In this document: positions 24,625 to 33,173 of the stretch, piece after piece
How positions within the stretch are numbered: the stretch's first letter is position 1
How the letters are laid out: each line of letters opens with the position of its first letter
Source: Serratia plymuthica NBRC 102599
GTDB lineage: Bacteria; Pseudomonadota; Gammaproteobacteria; Enterobacterales; Enterobacteriaceae
Reading direction: 5' to 3'
Length of the DNA: 64,000 nucleotides
NCBI RefSeq assembly: GCF_001590925.1
Contig: NZ_BCTU01000010.1
Span: 1-64,000, forward strand
The notes under the pieces: model-generated
The model's database searches: none
What the model was told of the DNA's origin: nothing
The model's input: the letters and a program-made list of their open reading frames with translations, nothing else
Translations under genes and position numbers: made by a program

Positions 24625-25512
24625 ATGGATAATCTGGCAGGCGTCTCGGCCTTTGTTCAGGCAGCCGAAACGCTCAGTTTTGTCGAGGCAGGCCGCGTGC
24701 TGGGTGTCTCCGCTTCGGCTATCGGCAAAAGCATCGCCCGGCTGGAGACACGCCTGGCCGTGCGGCTGTTTCACCGCAGCACCCGCAGCATGACGCTGAC
24801 GGCGGAAGGCGCGCTTTTCTTGCAGCGCTGCCAGCGGATCCTCGGCGAAATGGCGGCGGCGGAACAGGAACTGAGCGATACCCGCAGTGCGCCACGCGGT
24901 AAATTACGCGTCAGTTTGCCCCTGGTGGGCAGCCTGCTTAATCCGGTGCTGGCGGAGTTTATCCGCCAATATCCGCAGATTGAGCTGGAGGTGGATTTCT
25001 CCGATCGCCGGGTTGAGGTGATTGAGGAAGGCTTTGACGCGGTGATCCGCGTCGGAGAAACCGAAGATTCCCGGCTGATGAGCCGCCAATTGGGCACCTT
25101 CCACCTGCAACTGGTGGCGGCACCCGGCTATTTACGCCAGGCGGGTATCCCGCAACAGCCGGCCGATCTGCGCCAACACGCCTGCCTGCTGTATAAATTC
25201 CCCACCACCGGAAAAGTCGAAAGCTGGCCGGTGGCGGACTGGGACAAAATCCTCGGGGAGGGTCTGCGTAGCAGCGTGGTGTGCAATACCGTCGATACGC
25301 TGATTTATCTGGCGGAACAGGGCCAGGGCATCGCCTGCCTGCCCGACTTCGCCGTGAAACAGGCGTTGGCCGGGCAACGGTTGCAGCAGGTTCTCGGCGA
25401 GCACAGCCACCATACCGGCAGCTTTAAAATTCTCTGGCCCTCCAGCAAGCACCTGGCTCCCCGACTGCGGGTGTTTATCGATCTGCTGAGCGAACGGTTG
25501 TTTCCGGCTTAA
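24625..25512 (+). CDS. LysR-family regulator (295 aa)
   Basis: The N-terminal winged helix is clear (FVQAAETLSFVEAGRVLGVS, SAIGKSIARLETRLAVRLF, TRSMTLTAEG) and is followed by a two-lobe effector domain beginning GKLRVSLPLVGS. It is divergent from the hydrolase-MFS unit, with 122 bases between starts, and is expected to control that promoter. GGGAAAGAAC precedes the start. Inducer unknown. Confidence 0.9.
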   Translation: MDNLAGVSAFVQAAETLSFVEAGRVLGVSASAIGKSIARLETRLAVRLFHRSTRSMTLTAEGALFLQRCQRILGEMAAAEQELSDTRSAPRGKLRVSLPLVGSLLNPVLAEFIRQYPQIELEVDFSDRRVEVIEEGFDAVIRVGETEDSRLMSRQLGTFHLQLVAAPGYLRQAGIPQQPADLRQHACLLYKFPTTGKVESWPVADWDKILGEGLRSSVVCNTVDTLIYLAEQGQGIACLPDFAVKQALAGQRLQQVLGEHSHHTGSFKILWPSSKHLAPRLRVFIDLLSERLFPA

Positions 25513-25621
25513 CGGCGCAACGCAGCTTAAGAACAATTCCGGCTTTGCTTTGCACAAAATCAGCTAAGCCAGCAACGACAGTGCCTGCCGGCGGGCCTCA
25601 CCGTATTAGCTTCTGTCTATG

Positions 25622-25640
25622 ATATTCCATTTTGGAATAT
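25622..25640. promoter_or_regulatory. Perfect 8-3-8 palindrome, probable operator of the downstream operon
   Basis: ATATTCCA and TGGAATAT are perfect inverted copies around TTT, 102 bases before the start of the MmgE/PrpD gene, within the only sizeable gap upstream of that operon. The ATTCC/GGAAT form suits a dimeric regulator; which one is unknown. Confidence 0.5.
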
Positions 25641-25741
25641 GAAAGTCTCGTTCGTTCTTTCGGGGCGAGAAAAATCACCACACAATAAAACCTGAATCGC
25701 AGGCCGGCTCATAACCGCATAAAAAATCAGGGTTTATACTC

Positions 25742-27061
25742 TTGTCATCACTCATAACCGCTCAATTTACCCGTCTGGTGCTGGATACCCAGCCTGATGC
25801 TCTCGCCCTGTCAGCCGCCCGTCGCGGCCTGATGGACTACTTCGCCTGCGCATTGCCGATCGTCCACGGCGCGCTGAGCGATACCGGGCTGGCGGCGGTG
25901 AAATCGGTGTTCCCGCCGATCGGCGCTGAGAACCGTGCCTTGTATTTTGGCTACGTCAGCCACTCGCTGGATTTCGACGATTACCACCCTGCGCTACGCG
26001 GCCACCCGACCACGGTGGTGCTCTCTGCCTTGTTGGCGCTGACCGACGATCGCGACGATGCCACCGCGCTGTTGAGCGCCTATGCGATAGGGGTAGAAGC
26101 CGCCGGGCGATTGGGGTTGGCGGCCGGAACCCAGCATTATCAGTTGGGTTTCCACAGCACCGCGACTCTGGGCGCGGTAGCCGCCAGTGCAGCAGCCGCA
26201 CGCTATTTAGGATTGACCCCGCTCCAGACGCAGATTGCACTCGGCCTGGCCGCTACCCAGGCAGCCGGGCTGCGCAGCCAGTTCGGTTCTGCCGCCAAAC
26301 CGCTGCACGCCGGATTGGCGGCGCGTGCGGCGGTCAATGCCGTGCTGCTGGCGCAGGCGGGCTTTGCCGGCCAGCCGGAAGGCGTGATTGACAGCCTGTT
26401 CAGTTCCCACGGTGACGGCCGGCAGCGGCCGGATCTGCTGACTGCAGATTGGGGCGCGCCGTGGCGCATCCTGCAACCGGGCCTGGAGTTTAAACGTTAC
26501 CCAACCTGCGGCGGCACCCACAGCGCGGCCGAAGCCGCCTTCGCCCTGCGTGAAAACCTGCTCGAACAAGGTATTACCGCCGACGAGATGCCTGCCGCCA
26601 TCAGCCGCATTCAGGTCAGTTTCCCGCCCGGCGCGGATACCGCTCCCCATATTCGCCGCCCGGTAAACGGCGTCGAAGCGCGTTTCAGCCTGGAATATGT
26701 GATCGCCGATGCACTGTACAGCGGTGCCGTGCCGCTGATGCATTACGGTGAAAACCCCGTCGACCCGATGATTGCCGCACTGGCGGCGCGGGTGGAACGG
26801 CATGCCGACCTTTCTGCCCCGCCAGATGAGTGGGATCCGGAACTGCGTTTCCACCGCGTGACGCTGACGCTGCACGACGGCCGCCAATTTAGTGACATTG
26901 TCACCAGAAAACAAACCGCCGCCCGCCCAACGGATGTCGAAGCCAAGCTGCGCAGCATCCTGCAACTGCTGCCGCAATTGGATGGCGACCGCGTGGTTCA
27001 CGACTGCGCACTGACGCAGCCCGGCGCGACGGCACGGTTAATTGCATTATTAAATCAATAA
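25742..27061 (+). CDS. MmgE/PrpD-family protein (439 aa)
   Basis: The sequence has MmgE/PrpD hallmarks: an early AARRGLMDYFACAL helix, YFGYVSHSLDFDDYH (with the family DDxH motif near residue 82), GHPTTVVLSALLAL, and YPTCGGTHSAAEAAFAL later. Members include 2-methylcitrate dehydratase and other lyases or isomerases. It likely starts at a TTG with CAGGG upstream. It heads an operon with a flavin monooxygenase and an amino-acid-type ABC importer, so it probably processes the imported compound or its product rather than methylcitrate. Confidence 0.85.
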   Translation: MSSLITAQFTRLVLDTQPDALALSAARRGLMDYFACALPIVHGALSDTGLAAVKSVFPPIGAENRALYFGYVSHSLDFDDYHPALRGHPTTVVLSALLALTDDRDDATALLSAYAIGVEAAGRLGLAAGTQHYQLGFHSTATLGAVAASAAAARYLGLTPLQTQIALGLAATQAAGLRSQFGSAAKPLHAGLAARAAVNAVLLAQAGFAGQPEGVIDSLFSSHGDGRQRPDLLTADWGAPWRILQPGLEFKRYPTCGGTHSAAEAAFALRENLLEQGITADEMPAAISRIQVSFPPGADTAPHIRRPVNGVEARFSLEYVIADALYSGAVPLMHYGENPVDPMIAALAARVERHADLSAPPDEWDPELRFHRVTLTLHDGRQFSDIVTRKQTAARPTDVEAKLRSILQLLPQLDGDRVVHDCALTQPGATARLIALLNQ

Positions 27062-27078
27062 TAAATAGAGGACTAATT

Positions 27079-28416
27079 ATGAGTGCTTCACCTTCAACAC
27101 CATCGCGTCAATTACGTCTCGGCCTGTTTGTTCAAGCTCTGGGGCACCATGTCGGCGGCTGGCGCGCAGAAGGCGCCAGCGGATCACCGACCGATATCGA
27201 CTGGTTCACCTGGATCGCCAAAAAAGCCGAAGAAGGCACCTTTGACATGTTCTTCGTCGGCGACGCGCTGGCCACCAGCGTACACCGTTTGCCTTCGACG
27301 ATGTCGCGTCTGGAGCCGCTGACCTTGCTGGCGGCGCTGGCGGTCAATACTCGCCATATCGGGCTGGCGGCCACCGCCTCCACCACCTTCGACCAACCCT
27401 TCCATCTGGCGCGCGCCATGGCGTCCATCGACCATATCAGCCGCGGCCGTGCAGCCTGGAACGTGGTGACGTCCTTTTCCAGCGATGCGGCGCGCAACTT
27501 CAGCCGTGACGATCTGCCTTCGCACGCCGAACGTTACGAAGTGGCGCGCGAGTTCCTCGAAGCCAGCTACAAACTGTGGGACGGCTGGGAAGAAGACGCT
27601 ATCGTGCGTGACAAACAACAGGGCATCTACGCCATCGACGACAAAATTCACGCGGCCAACCACAAGGGCAAACACTTTTCGGTTCAGGGGCCACTGAATA
27701 TTTCGCGTTCCCCACAGGGCCGCCCGGTGATTATCGAAGCCGGCTCTTCACCGGCCGGGCAGCAGCTGGCGGCGGAAACCGCCGAGGTAGTGTTTACCGC
27801 CGCTGCCACGCTGGAGGAAGGCCAGGCGTTTTACCGCAGCCAGAAAAAGTACGTGGCCGAGGCCGGCCGTAACCCGGACCACCTGCTGATCCTGCCGGGC
27901 GTGATGCCGATTATCGGCCGCACCAAGGCTGAAGCGCAGGAGACCTGGTATCAGTTGAATCAGTTAGTGGATATCGATAACGGCATCGAGCAGCTTTCCG
28001 CCCGCTTCGGCTTCGATCTAAGCGACTACCCGCTCGATGGCCCGGTGCCGGATGTTGGCGCAACCGAAGGCGGCCAAAGCCGGGTGAAACTGCTGACCGA
28101 TCTGGCCGCGCGGGAAAACCTGACGCTGCGGGAACTGGCTGCGGTAGCGGCAGGCTCGCGCGGACACCGCGTGGTGGTCGGCACCGCCGAAGAGATCGCC
28201 GATGACTTCCAGCTGTGGCTGGAACAGCAAGGCGCCGACGGCTTTAACATCATGCCCGCCGTACTGCCAAATCAGCTGGAGCTGTTCGTCGAGCTGGTCA
28301 TACCGGAGCTGCGCCGCCGTGGCCTGTTCCGCGAGGAATATCACTATTCAACCCTGCGTGAAAACCTGGGCCTGCCGGAACCGGCAATCAACTTCGCCAA
28401 CGTAAAATCGGCTTAA
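27079..28416 (+). CDS. FMN-dependent monooxygenase, NtaA/SnaA/DszA family (445 aa)
   Basis: This luciferase-like oxygenase begins RLGLFVQALGHHVGGWR, then has FVGDALATS, TRHIGLAATASTTFDQPFHLAR and DHISRGRAAWNVVTS, typical of the nitrilotriacetate/dibenzothiophene-sulfone monooxygenase family. These enzymes use reduced FMN from a separate reductase and cleave C-N or C-S bonds. RBS AGAGGA precedes the ATG. The next three genes encode an ABC importer, so the oxygenase probably attacks the imported compound. The nature of that compound is inferred, not seen. Confidence 0.88.
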   Translation: MSASPSTPSRQLRLGLFVQALGHHVGGWRAEGASGSPTDIDWFTWIAKKAEEGTFDMFFVGDALATSVHRLPSTMSRLEPLTLLAALAVNTRHIGLAATASTTFDQPFHLARAMASIDHISRGRAAWNVVTSFSSDAARNFSRDDLPSHAERYEVAREFLEASYKLWDGWEEDAIVRDKQQGIYAIDDKIHAANHKGKHFSVQGPLNISRSPQGRPVIIEAGSSPAGQQLAAETAEVVFTAAATLEEGQAFYRSQKKYVAEAGRNPDHLLILPGVMPIIGRTKAEAQETWYQLNQLVDIDNGIEQLSARFGFDLSDYPLDGPVPDVGATEGGQSRVKLLTDLAARENLTLRELAAVAAGSRGHRVVVGTAEEIADDFQLWLEQQGADGFNIMPAVLPNQLELFVELVIPELRRRGLFREEYHYSTLRENLGLPEPAINFANVKSA

Positions 28417-28432
28417 TCTGCAGGGGAATACC

Positions 28433-29347
28433 ATGAAAACTACCGTTAAACGCACTGTGCTGTCCCTGCTGTTGGCTTCTTCCACCTTAGCCCCGTTGGC
28501 CACAGGCTATGCCGCCGAAGGCGATGTTCCCTTCAAGGCCGCGCTGAAAGCCAGCGCCGATCCGAAACTGCACGACAGCCTGCCTGAAGCCGTCAAAAAA
28601 GCCGGCTTTATCGTGGCGGGCACTAACCCGAACACGCCGCCGACCACCTTCTACGAGGCGGACAACAAAACGCTGGCCGGGCGTGAAATCGACGTGATGA
28701 GCGCCATTGCCGATCGTCTCGGTGTCGCGATCCACTGGAAGGACACCGGCGGTTTCGACAATATCATTCCCGGTTTGAAATCCGGTCGCTACGACGTGGC
28801 GCTGGCCAACATCGACGCCAACAAGAAGCGTTTCCAACAGGTGGACTTCGTCGGCTATTACAATGCCTCCAAACTGGCGCTGATCGCCCGTAAAGATGCG
28901 GCGCTCGGCCCGTTCACCGAACTGGCACAACTGTGCGGCCAGACCGTCGGCGCCGGTGCCGGCACTTCGCAGGTCACCCGTTTGCAGCAGGCCAGCGACC
29001 AGTGCGTCAGCGCCGGCAAACCGGCGATCACCATTCCGATCTTCCCGGACCGCCCGGCTGGCGTGCAGGCGACGATCAGCGGCCGCGTGCCGATGTTCTT
29101 CGGCCCTTATGAAGGCCTGCGCTACCAGGCGAGCCATGTTAAAGCGCTGGCGCTGGCCGGCGACATCAATATCGAAGGCACCACGGTAGCCATCGCGTTG
29201 CCAAAAGGTTCCGAACTGGTGAAACCGGTGCAGGCCGCGCTTAACTCGCTGATTGCCGATGGCAGCTACCAGAAAATCCTCGACGGTTGGGATATCGGTT
29301 TCGGTGCGGTGAAAACCGCCGGCATCAACGAAGAGATTGCAAAATGA
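28433..29347 (+). CDS. Periplasmic amino-acid-type ABC substrate-binding protein (304 aa)
   Basis: A signal peptide (MKTTVKRTVLSLLLASSTLAP, cleavage near TGYAA) precedes a type II periplasmic-binding domain: DVMSAIADRLGVAIHW, FDNIIPGLKSGRYDVALANI and VGAGAGTSQVTRLQQAS. It resembles cystine/polar amino-acid binding proteins. It feeds the permease and ATPase encoded immediately downstream (4-base ATGA overlap). Confidence 0.88.
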   Translation: MKTTVKRTVLSLLLASSTLAPLATGYAAEGDVPFKAALKASADPKLHDSLPEAVKKAGFIVAGTNPNTPPTTFYEADNKTLAGREIDVMSAIADRLGVAIHWKDTGGFDNIIPGLKSGRYDVALANIDANKKRFQQVDFVGYYNASKLALIARKDAALGPFTELAQLCGQTVGAGAGTSQVTRLQQASDQCVSAGKPAITIPIFPDRPAGVQATISGRVPMFFGPYEGLRYQASHVKALALAGDINIEGTTVAIALPKGSELVKPVQAALNSLIADGSYQKILDGWDIGFGAVKTAGINEEIAK

Positions 29348-30261
29348 GTGCGCAACACCCTGCCGATGATGCCGAACTGAGCATCGTCGGTCATCGGCAT
29401 TACGGGCGCTGGTTCAGCGCCCTGGTCGTGCTGCTGATCGTCGGCGTTATCGCCAACTCGATGCTGCACAACCCGCGCTTTGAATGGGCGGTGGTGGCGG
29501 AAAACTTTACCGAGGCGTCAATCATCAACGGCGTGATCATGACGCTGAAGCTGACGGTCATCTCGGTGATCTTCGGTTTCGCCGGCGGCGTGCTGCTGGC
29601 GTTGATGCGCCTCTCCGCCAACCCGGTGCTGGTCGCGGTAAGCTGGTTTTATACCTGGTTCTTCCGCGCGGTACCTATGCTGGTGCAACTTTTCCTGTGG
29701 TACAACATCGCCGCGCTTTACCCGCGCATCAGCCTGTGGATCCCGTTTCTGGGCGAGGTCGCCAGCGCGCCGACCAACACCATTATCAGCACCTTCAGCG
29801 CTGCGGTGATTGCTCTGGTCATGCATCAGTCGGCCTATGCGGCAGAGATTGTGCGTGCAGGCATTCAAAGCGTGGGCAGCGGCCAACTGGAGGCCGCCAA
29901 GGCATTGGGCTATCGCCGTGGGCAGATCCTGTGGCGAGTGGTTTTGCCGCAGGCCATGCGCACCATTTTGCCGCCGGCCGGCAATGAGGTGATCGGGCAG
30001 CTTAAAACCACCGCCGTGGTGTCGGTTATCGCCCTGCAAGACGTGCTGTATTCGGCGCAGATTATCTACCAACGCACCTACGAGGTGATCCCGCTGTTGC
30101 TGGTCGCCACGCTGTGGTACCTGGTGATGACCTCGATTCTGTCGATTGGCCAGCACTATGTTGAGCGTTATTTCGGTCGTGGTACTCAGGCCACGCGCGG
30201 CGGCTGGCTGTCGCGCAACCGCAAGGCCCAGACCGAACTGAACCAGGGAGCAGAACAATGA
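29344..30261 (+). CDS. Amino-acid ABC transporter permease, HisMQ type (305 aa)
   Basis: The inner-membrane protein shows the HisMQ features [35 protein letters not shown], and the ATPase-contacting EAA-type loop [21 protein letters not shown] start it at 29344, overlapping the binding-protein stop as ATGA, not at an upstream TTG. As one permease it probably forms a homodimer with the ATPase at 30258. Confidence 0.9.
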   Translation: MSAQHPADDAELSIVGHRHYGRWFSALVVLLIVGVIANSMLHNPRFEWAVVAENFTEASIINGVIMTLKLTVISVIFGFAGGVLLALMRLSANPVLVAVSWFYTWFFRAVPMLVQLFLWYNIAALYPRISLWIPFLGEVASAPTNTIISTFSAAVIALVMHQSAYAAEIVRAGIQSVGSGQLEAAKALGYRRGQILWRVVLPQAMRTILPPAGNEVIGQLKTTAVVSVIALQDVLYSAQIIYQRTYEVIPLLLVATLWYLVMTSILSIGQHYVERYFGRGTQATRGGWLSRNRKAQTELNQGAEQ

Positions 30262-31019
30262 GCGCAGCCATTCATATCAACCAGGTACGTAAGTCTTTCT
30301 CCGGTACCGAAGTGCTGAAAAACATCAGCCTGCAGATCCCGGCCGGTTCGGTCACGGTGATCCTCGGCCCTTCCGGCTCGGGGAAATCGACCTTGCTGCG
30401 CTGCATCAACCACCTGGAAAAGCTCGACGGCGGCACCATCCGCGTGGGTGAACAACTGATCGGTTATCGTCAGAAAGGCAAGCATCTGTATGAACTGAAG
30501 GAGCGTGAAGTCGCCGAACAGCGTAAAAGCATCGGCATGGTGTTCCAGCAGTTCAACCTGTTCCCGCACCGCACGGTGCTGGAAAACGTTACGGAAGCGC
30601 CATTGCTGGTGAAAAAGGAAAAGAAAGCCGTGGTGGTCGAACGGGCGAAGGCCCTGCTGACCCGCGTGGGGCTGGAGCATCGCATTAACGCCTGGCCACG
30701 CGAGCTTTCCGGTGGCCAACAGCAGCGTGTGGCGATCGCCCGCGCGCTGGCGATGAATCCCGAGGTGCTGTTGTTTGATGAGCCGACTTCCGCGCTCGAT
30801 CCGGAACTGGTTGGCGAAGTGTTGCAGGTGATGAAGGGCCTGACGCACTCCGGCATGACGATGGTCGTGGTCACCCATGAGATCGGTTTTGCCCGCGAAG
30901 TGGCCGATCAAATCATCTTTATGGATCAGGGGAAAGTGGTCGAAACCGGGACTGCGCAGCAGGTGCTGGATGCGCCTCAACATGAAAGAACGCGTAACTT
31001 CCTGGCGACGGTTCTCTAA
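30258..31019 (+). CDS. Amino-acid ABC transporter ATP-binding protein (253 aa)
   Basis: Walker A is GPSGSGKST, the Q-loop region follows in [16 protein letters not shown], the signature is LSGGQQQR, and Walker B is [12 protein letters not shown]; the switch His is in VVTHEIGFA. This is a HisP/GlnQ/TcyN-type ATPase. Overlap with the permease gene (ATGA) shows they are one unit. Together with 28433 and 29344 it completes a type I importer. Confidence 0.92.
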   Translation: MSAAIHINQVRKSFSGTEVLKNISLQIPAGSVTVILGPSGSGKSTLLRCINHLEKLDGGTIRVGEQLIGYRQKGKHLYELKEREVAEQRKSIGMVFQQFNLFPHRTVLENVTEAPLLVKKEKKAVVVERAKALLTRVGLEHRINAWPRELSGGQQQRVAIARALAMNPEVLLFDEPTSALDPELVGEVLQVMKGLTHSGMTMVVVTHEIGFAREVADQIIFMDQGKVVETGTAQQVLDAPQHERTRNFLATVL

Positions 31020-31024
31020 ATTGC

Positions 31025-31049
31025 ATCAGGGGGCATTACGCCCCCTGAT
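31025..31049. terminator. Strong hairpin between convergent ABC operon and acrZ
   Basis: ATCAGGGGGC and GCCCCCTGAT make a perfect 10-bp GC-rich stem with an ATTAC loop, six bases after the ATPase stop. It can serve both converging transcripts, though T-tracts are short. Confidence 0.7.
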
Positions 31050-31057
31050 CATGGAAT

Positions 31058-31192
31058 TCAGTCTTTTTTTCTGCCGATAGCGGAGAAAACGTTAAACACT
31101 TCACCCAAACCATAAATCGAGCCCAGCAACACGGCTATCATTACCGGCACCAGGATCACCACGGTTGCCAAACTCTCAATCATTTCTAACAT
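31058..31192 (-). CDS. acrZ: AcrZ, small AcrAB-TolC accessory membrane protein (44 aa)
   Basis: The protein [17 protein letters not shown]... matches E. coli AcrZ closely: one transmembrane helix with two Pro-flanked turns, then [11 protein letters not shown] and a basic tail. AcrZ binds AcrB and widens the set of drugs exported by AcrAB-TolC. I use the ATG at 31192, preceded by AGGAG; an upstream ATG at 31285 adds an unrelated leader. In E. coli the gene sits beside mod genes, so its neighbours differ here. Confidence 0.92.
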   Translation of the reverse strand: MLEMIESLATVVILVPVMIAVLLGSIYGLGEVFNVFSAIGRKKD

Positions 31193-31464
31193 CGTTGTCT
31201 CCTGGTTTTTTAAGCGGAGAAAGCCGTTCACAAATGAACTTGAATTTCTCAGAGATACCGCACATTTTATTGTTGGTATTTTCAATCTGTGACAGATATC
31301 ACACTTGAAGACGGCTAATGTAACTTACACAGTTGCATTAAAACAATGACAAAAAATGCTCTGGGCAAGGCGGGATAAAGCACCGAAACATCGGTGGGAC
31401 GCCAGCTCGAAAAACAGATGTCCAAGGCGCCAGTAATGGCGATAGCGGCCAAATAACGGGAGCC

Positions 31465-31995
31465 ATGATGATAACGCTGAGAATGGCGCGGCCTGCGGAT
31501 GCACCGGCGATCGCGCGTCTGCACGTGCAGGTCTGGCGCAGCGCCTACCAAGGGCTGGCAACGCTAGCGGCCTATGCCGCGCTGGATGAACCAAGGCGGT
31601 TGGTCCACTGGCAAGAAAAACTGCAACAGCCTGGCACAGCGCAGGTGCTGCTGGCCGAATCGGCTGGTCAATTGGTCGGATTCTGTCTGGCCGACGCCCC
31701 TTCCCATCCGCAGTTTGGCGAGCATGCCGAGATAAAATCACTTTTCGTCAGCGATGAACATCAACGTCAGGGTATCGGCCGCAGGCTGCTCGGTGCTGCG
31801 GCAAGAGAAATGCAAAAGCTCGGCTATCGCAGCATTGCGCTGGGAGTGGTCGACGGGAATGACAGCGCCATGCGGTTTTATCAGGCATTGGGCGGTGCGC
31901 CTGCCGGTAACTATACCGATCCCGGTCCGTTGTGGCGTTCCAGCAATGTGATTTACGTCTGGCCGGATATTCGCCATCTGGCGGCCCTTAAATAA
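31465..31995 (+). CDS. GNAT-family N-acetyltransferase (176 aa)
   Basis: A single GNAT domain: the acetyl-CoA loop QRQGIGRR near residue 100 follows the strand AEIKSLFVSDE, and ALGVVDGNDSAMRFYQALG gives motif B. It should acetylate an amine, substrate unknown. The first ATG (31465) and the second (31468) are both possible; GGGAG lies upstream. Confidence 0.85.
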   Translation: MMITLRMARPADAPAIARLHVQVWRSAYQGLATLAAYAALDEPRRLVHWQEKLQQPGTAQVLLAESAGQLVGFCLADAPSHPQFGEHAEIKSLFVSDEHQRQGIGRRLLGAAAREMQKLGYRSIALGVVDGNDSAMRFYQALGGAPAGNYTDPGPLWRSSNVIYVWPDIRHLAALK

Positions 31996-32131
31996 TATAC
32001 GGCGACTCAAATTTAAGACTATTTACCTATTCTATTTTCTGCCGGAGGAATACATTCATCTCAACTTCTACCGAACGATTAATTGCCGTATTTTTAGCCA
32101 AGTAATCGATCATTTTACCAGGATAATTCTT

Positions 32132-32344
32132 ATGAACATTAAACGTGTTGCCGGCGTGTTGGTTCTCGTAATGGCTACGCTTTCTGTCACTGCATGCGGG
32201 CATATGTCTAACCGCAATCGCAACACCGCAATCGGCGCCGGCGTAGGCGCGCTGGGTGGTGCAGTATTGACCGACGGCAGCACCCTGGGCACGCTGGGCG
32301 GGGCGGCACTGGGCGGTATTATCGGTCACCAAACCAGCCGTTAA
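32132..32344 (+). CDS. osmB: OsmB-like osmotically inducible lipoprotein (70 aa)
   Basis: A lipoprotein signal (lipobox SVTAC) is followed by a glycine-zipper helix region, RNRNTAIGAGVGALGGAVL then GSTLGTLGGAALGGIIGH, matching E. coli OsmB nearly residue for residue. It should sit in the outer membrane. In E. coli osmB is induced by osmotic and envelope stress through RpoS and Rcs; the same control here is inferred. Confidence 0.9.
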   Translation: MNIKRVAGVLVLVMATLSVTACGHMSNRNRNTAIGAGVGALGGAVLTDGSTLGTLGGAALGGIIGHQTSR

Positions 32345-32359
32345 CGATAGCTGAATAAT

Positions 32360-32416
32360 AAAAATCTCAGGCCGGAACGTCTGTAATAAAAGACGCTTCC
32401 TGCCTGAGTGATTTTT
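32360..32416 (+). terminator. Long intrinsic terminator of osmB
   Basis: CTCAGGC (32366-32372) pairs with GCCTGAG (32402-32408), extended by AAAAATC/GATTTTT outside and GGAACGTC/GACGCTTCC inside, and is followed by TTTTTATTTTT. Strong and nearly symmetric, so it can work in both directions. Confidence 0.8.
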
Positions 32417-32417
32417 A

Positions 32418-32871
32418 TTTTTACGTCTATTTTTTCTTCTTTTTTAAAAATCTCGTCAAACGTCGGATGAACGACAACTGATTATCACTGAAAACGCTGT
32501 TGGACTTATCCTCATCGCCTCCCCGTTCTAATAACCTGTCAAAGCCACGTCGAAAAATAATGCGCGTTAGCCGCAGAAAAAAACCTTACTTAAAAAGAAA
32601 ATATTGACCATCCACCAGGTATATAACTAATCAATGAGGCTCTGCCTTAAAATCATTCACGTCATTTATTAATGAATAATTCATAGCAAATCCATAATAA
32701 AATTCGCTGTAGACGATGACACAACAAGCTAATAACCTCGCCAGGTCTCCCTTCAAAACAAAGAAATGGCATTGCTGAAGGTCATGATGACACTCTCGAA
32801 CTCGAACCGCCTCAGGGGAATCTTGATGAGGCTTAAGAATACAATTCTATTTTCATTATTAAGGATGAGTT
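32418..32871. other. AT-rich intergenic region
   Basis: About 450 bases with no supported gene. AT content is higher than in the flanks. It must hold the promoter of the small secreted protein at 32872, but no clear -35/-10 pair could be fixed by eye. Confidence 0.5.
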
Positions 32872-33072
32872 ATGAAATTATCAAACGTAATACTTCTCTC
32901 GGCAATTCTGGCTTCCGCAGTGGGCATGTCTGCCGTCGCCTCCGCCGCGCAACGTCCCGCCGGCGTTTGCACCTTTATTTATTCGCCGGTTCCCTACGTC
33001 ACCAAGGACGGCAAAAAAATCCAGGCGCCTAATGCCTGCGTGGCAAAATGGTGGGCGGCTCAAGGTAAGTAA
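32872..33072 (+). CDS. Small secreted protein of unknown function (66 aa)
   Basis: A signal peptide (MKLSNVILLSAILASAVGMS, cleavage near VASA-A) leaves about 41 residues with two Cys (GVCTF, NACVAKWW) likely to form one disulfide. I do not recognise the family. AAGGATGAG lies upstream of the ATG. It ends at a strong terminator and is transcribed alone. Confidence 0.75.
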   Translation: MKLSNVILLSAILASAVGMSAVASAAQRPAGVCTFIYSPVPYVTKDGKKIQAPNACVAKWWAAQGK

Positions 33073-33117
33073 TAATTTGGCTTGCCGGCAACTTATTACG
33101 CAGCCTGCCGGGTAAAC

Positions 33118-33146
33118 GAAAGGGGGCCGGAAACCGGCCCCCTTTC
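33118..33146. terminator. Strong bidirectional terminator
   Basis: GAAAGGGGGCCGG and CCGGCCCCCTTTC form a perfect 13-bp stem with an AAA loop, between the small secreted protein and the convergent PBP gene. Confidence 0.85.
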
Positions 33147-33173
33147 TGCTTTCTATCGGCAACGCAAAAAACA

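Noticed and set aside
26207-27001. A 264-codon minus-strand frame inside the MmgE/PrpD gene
   Set aside because: It is the shadow of a well-identified gene.
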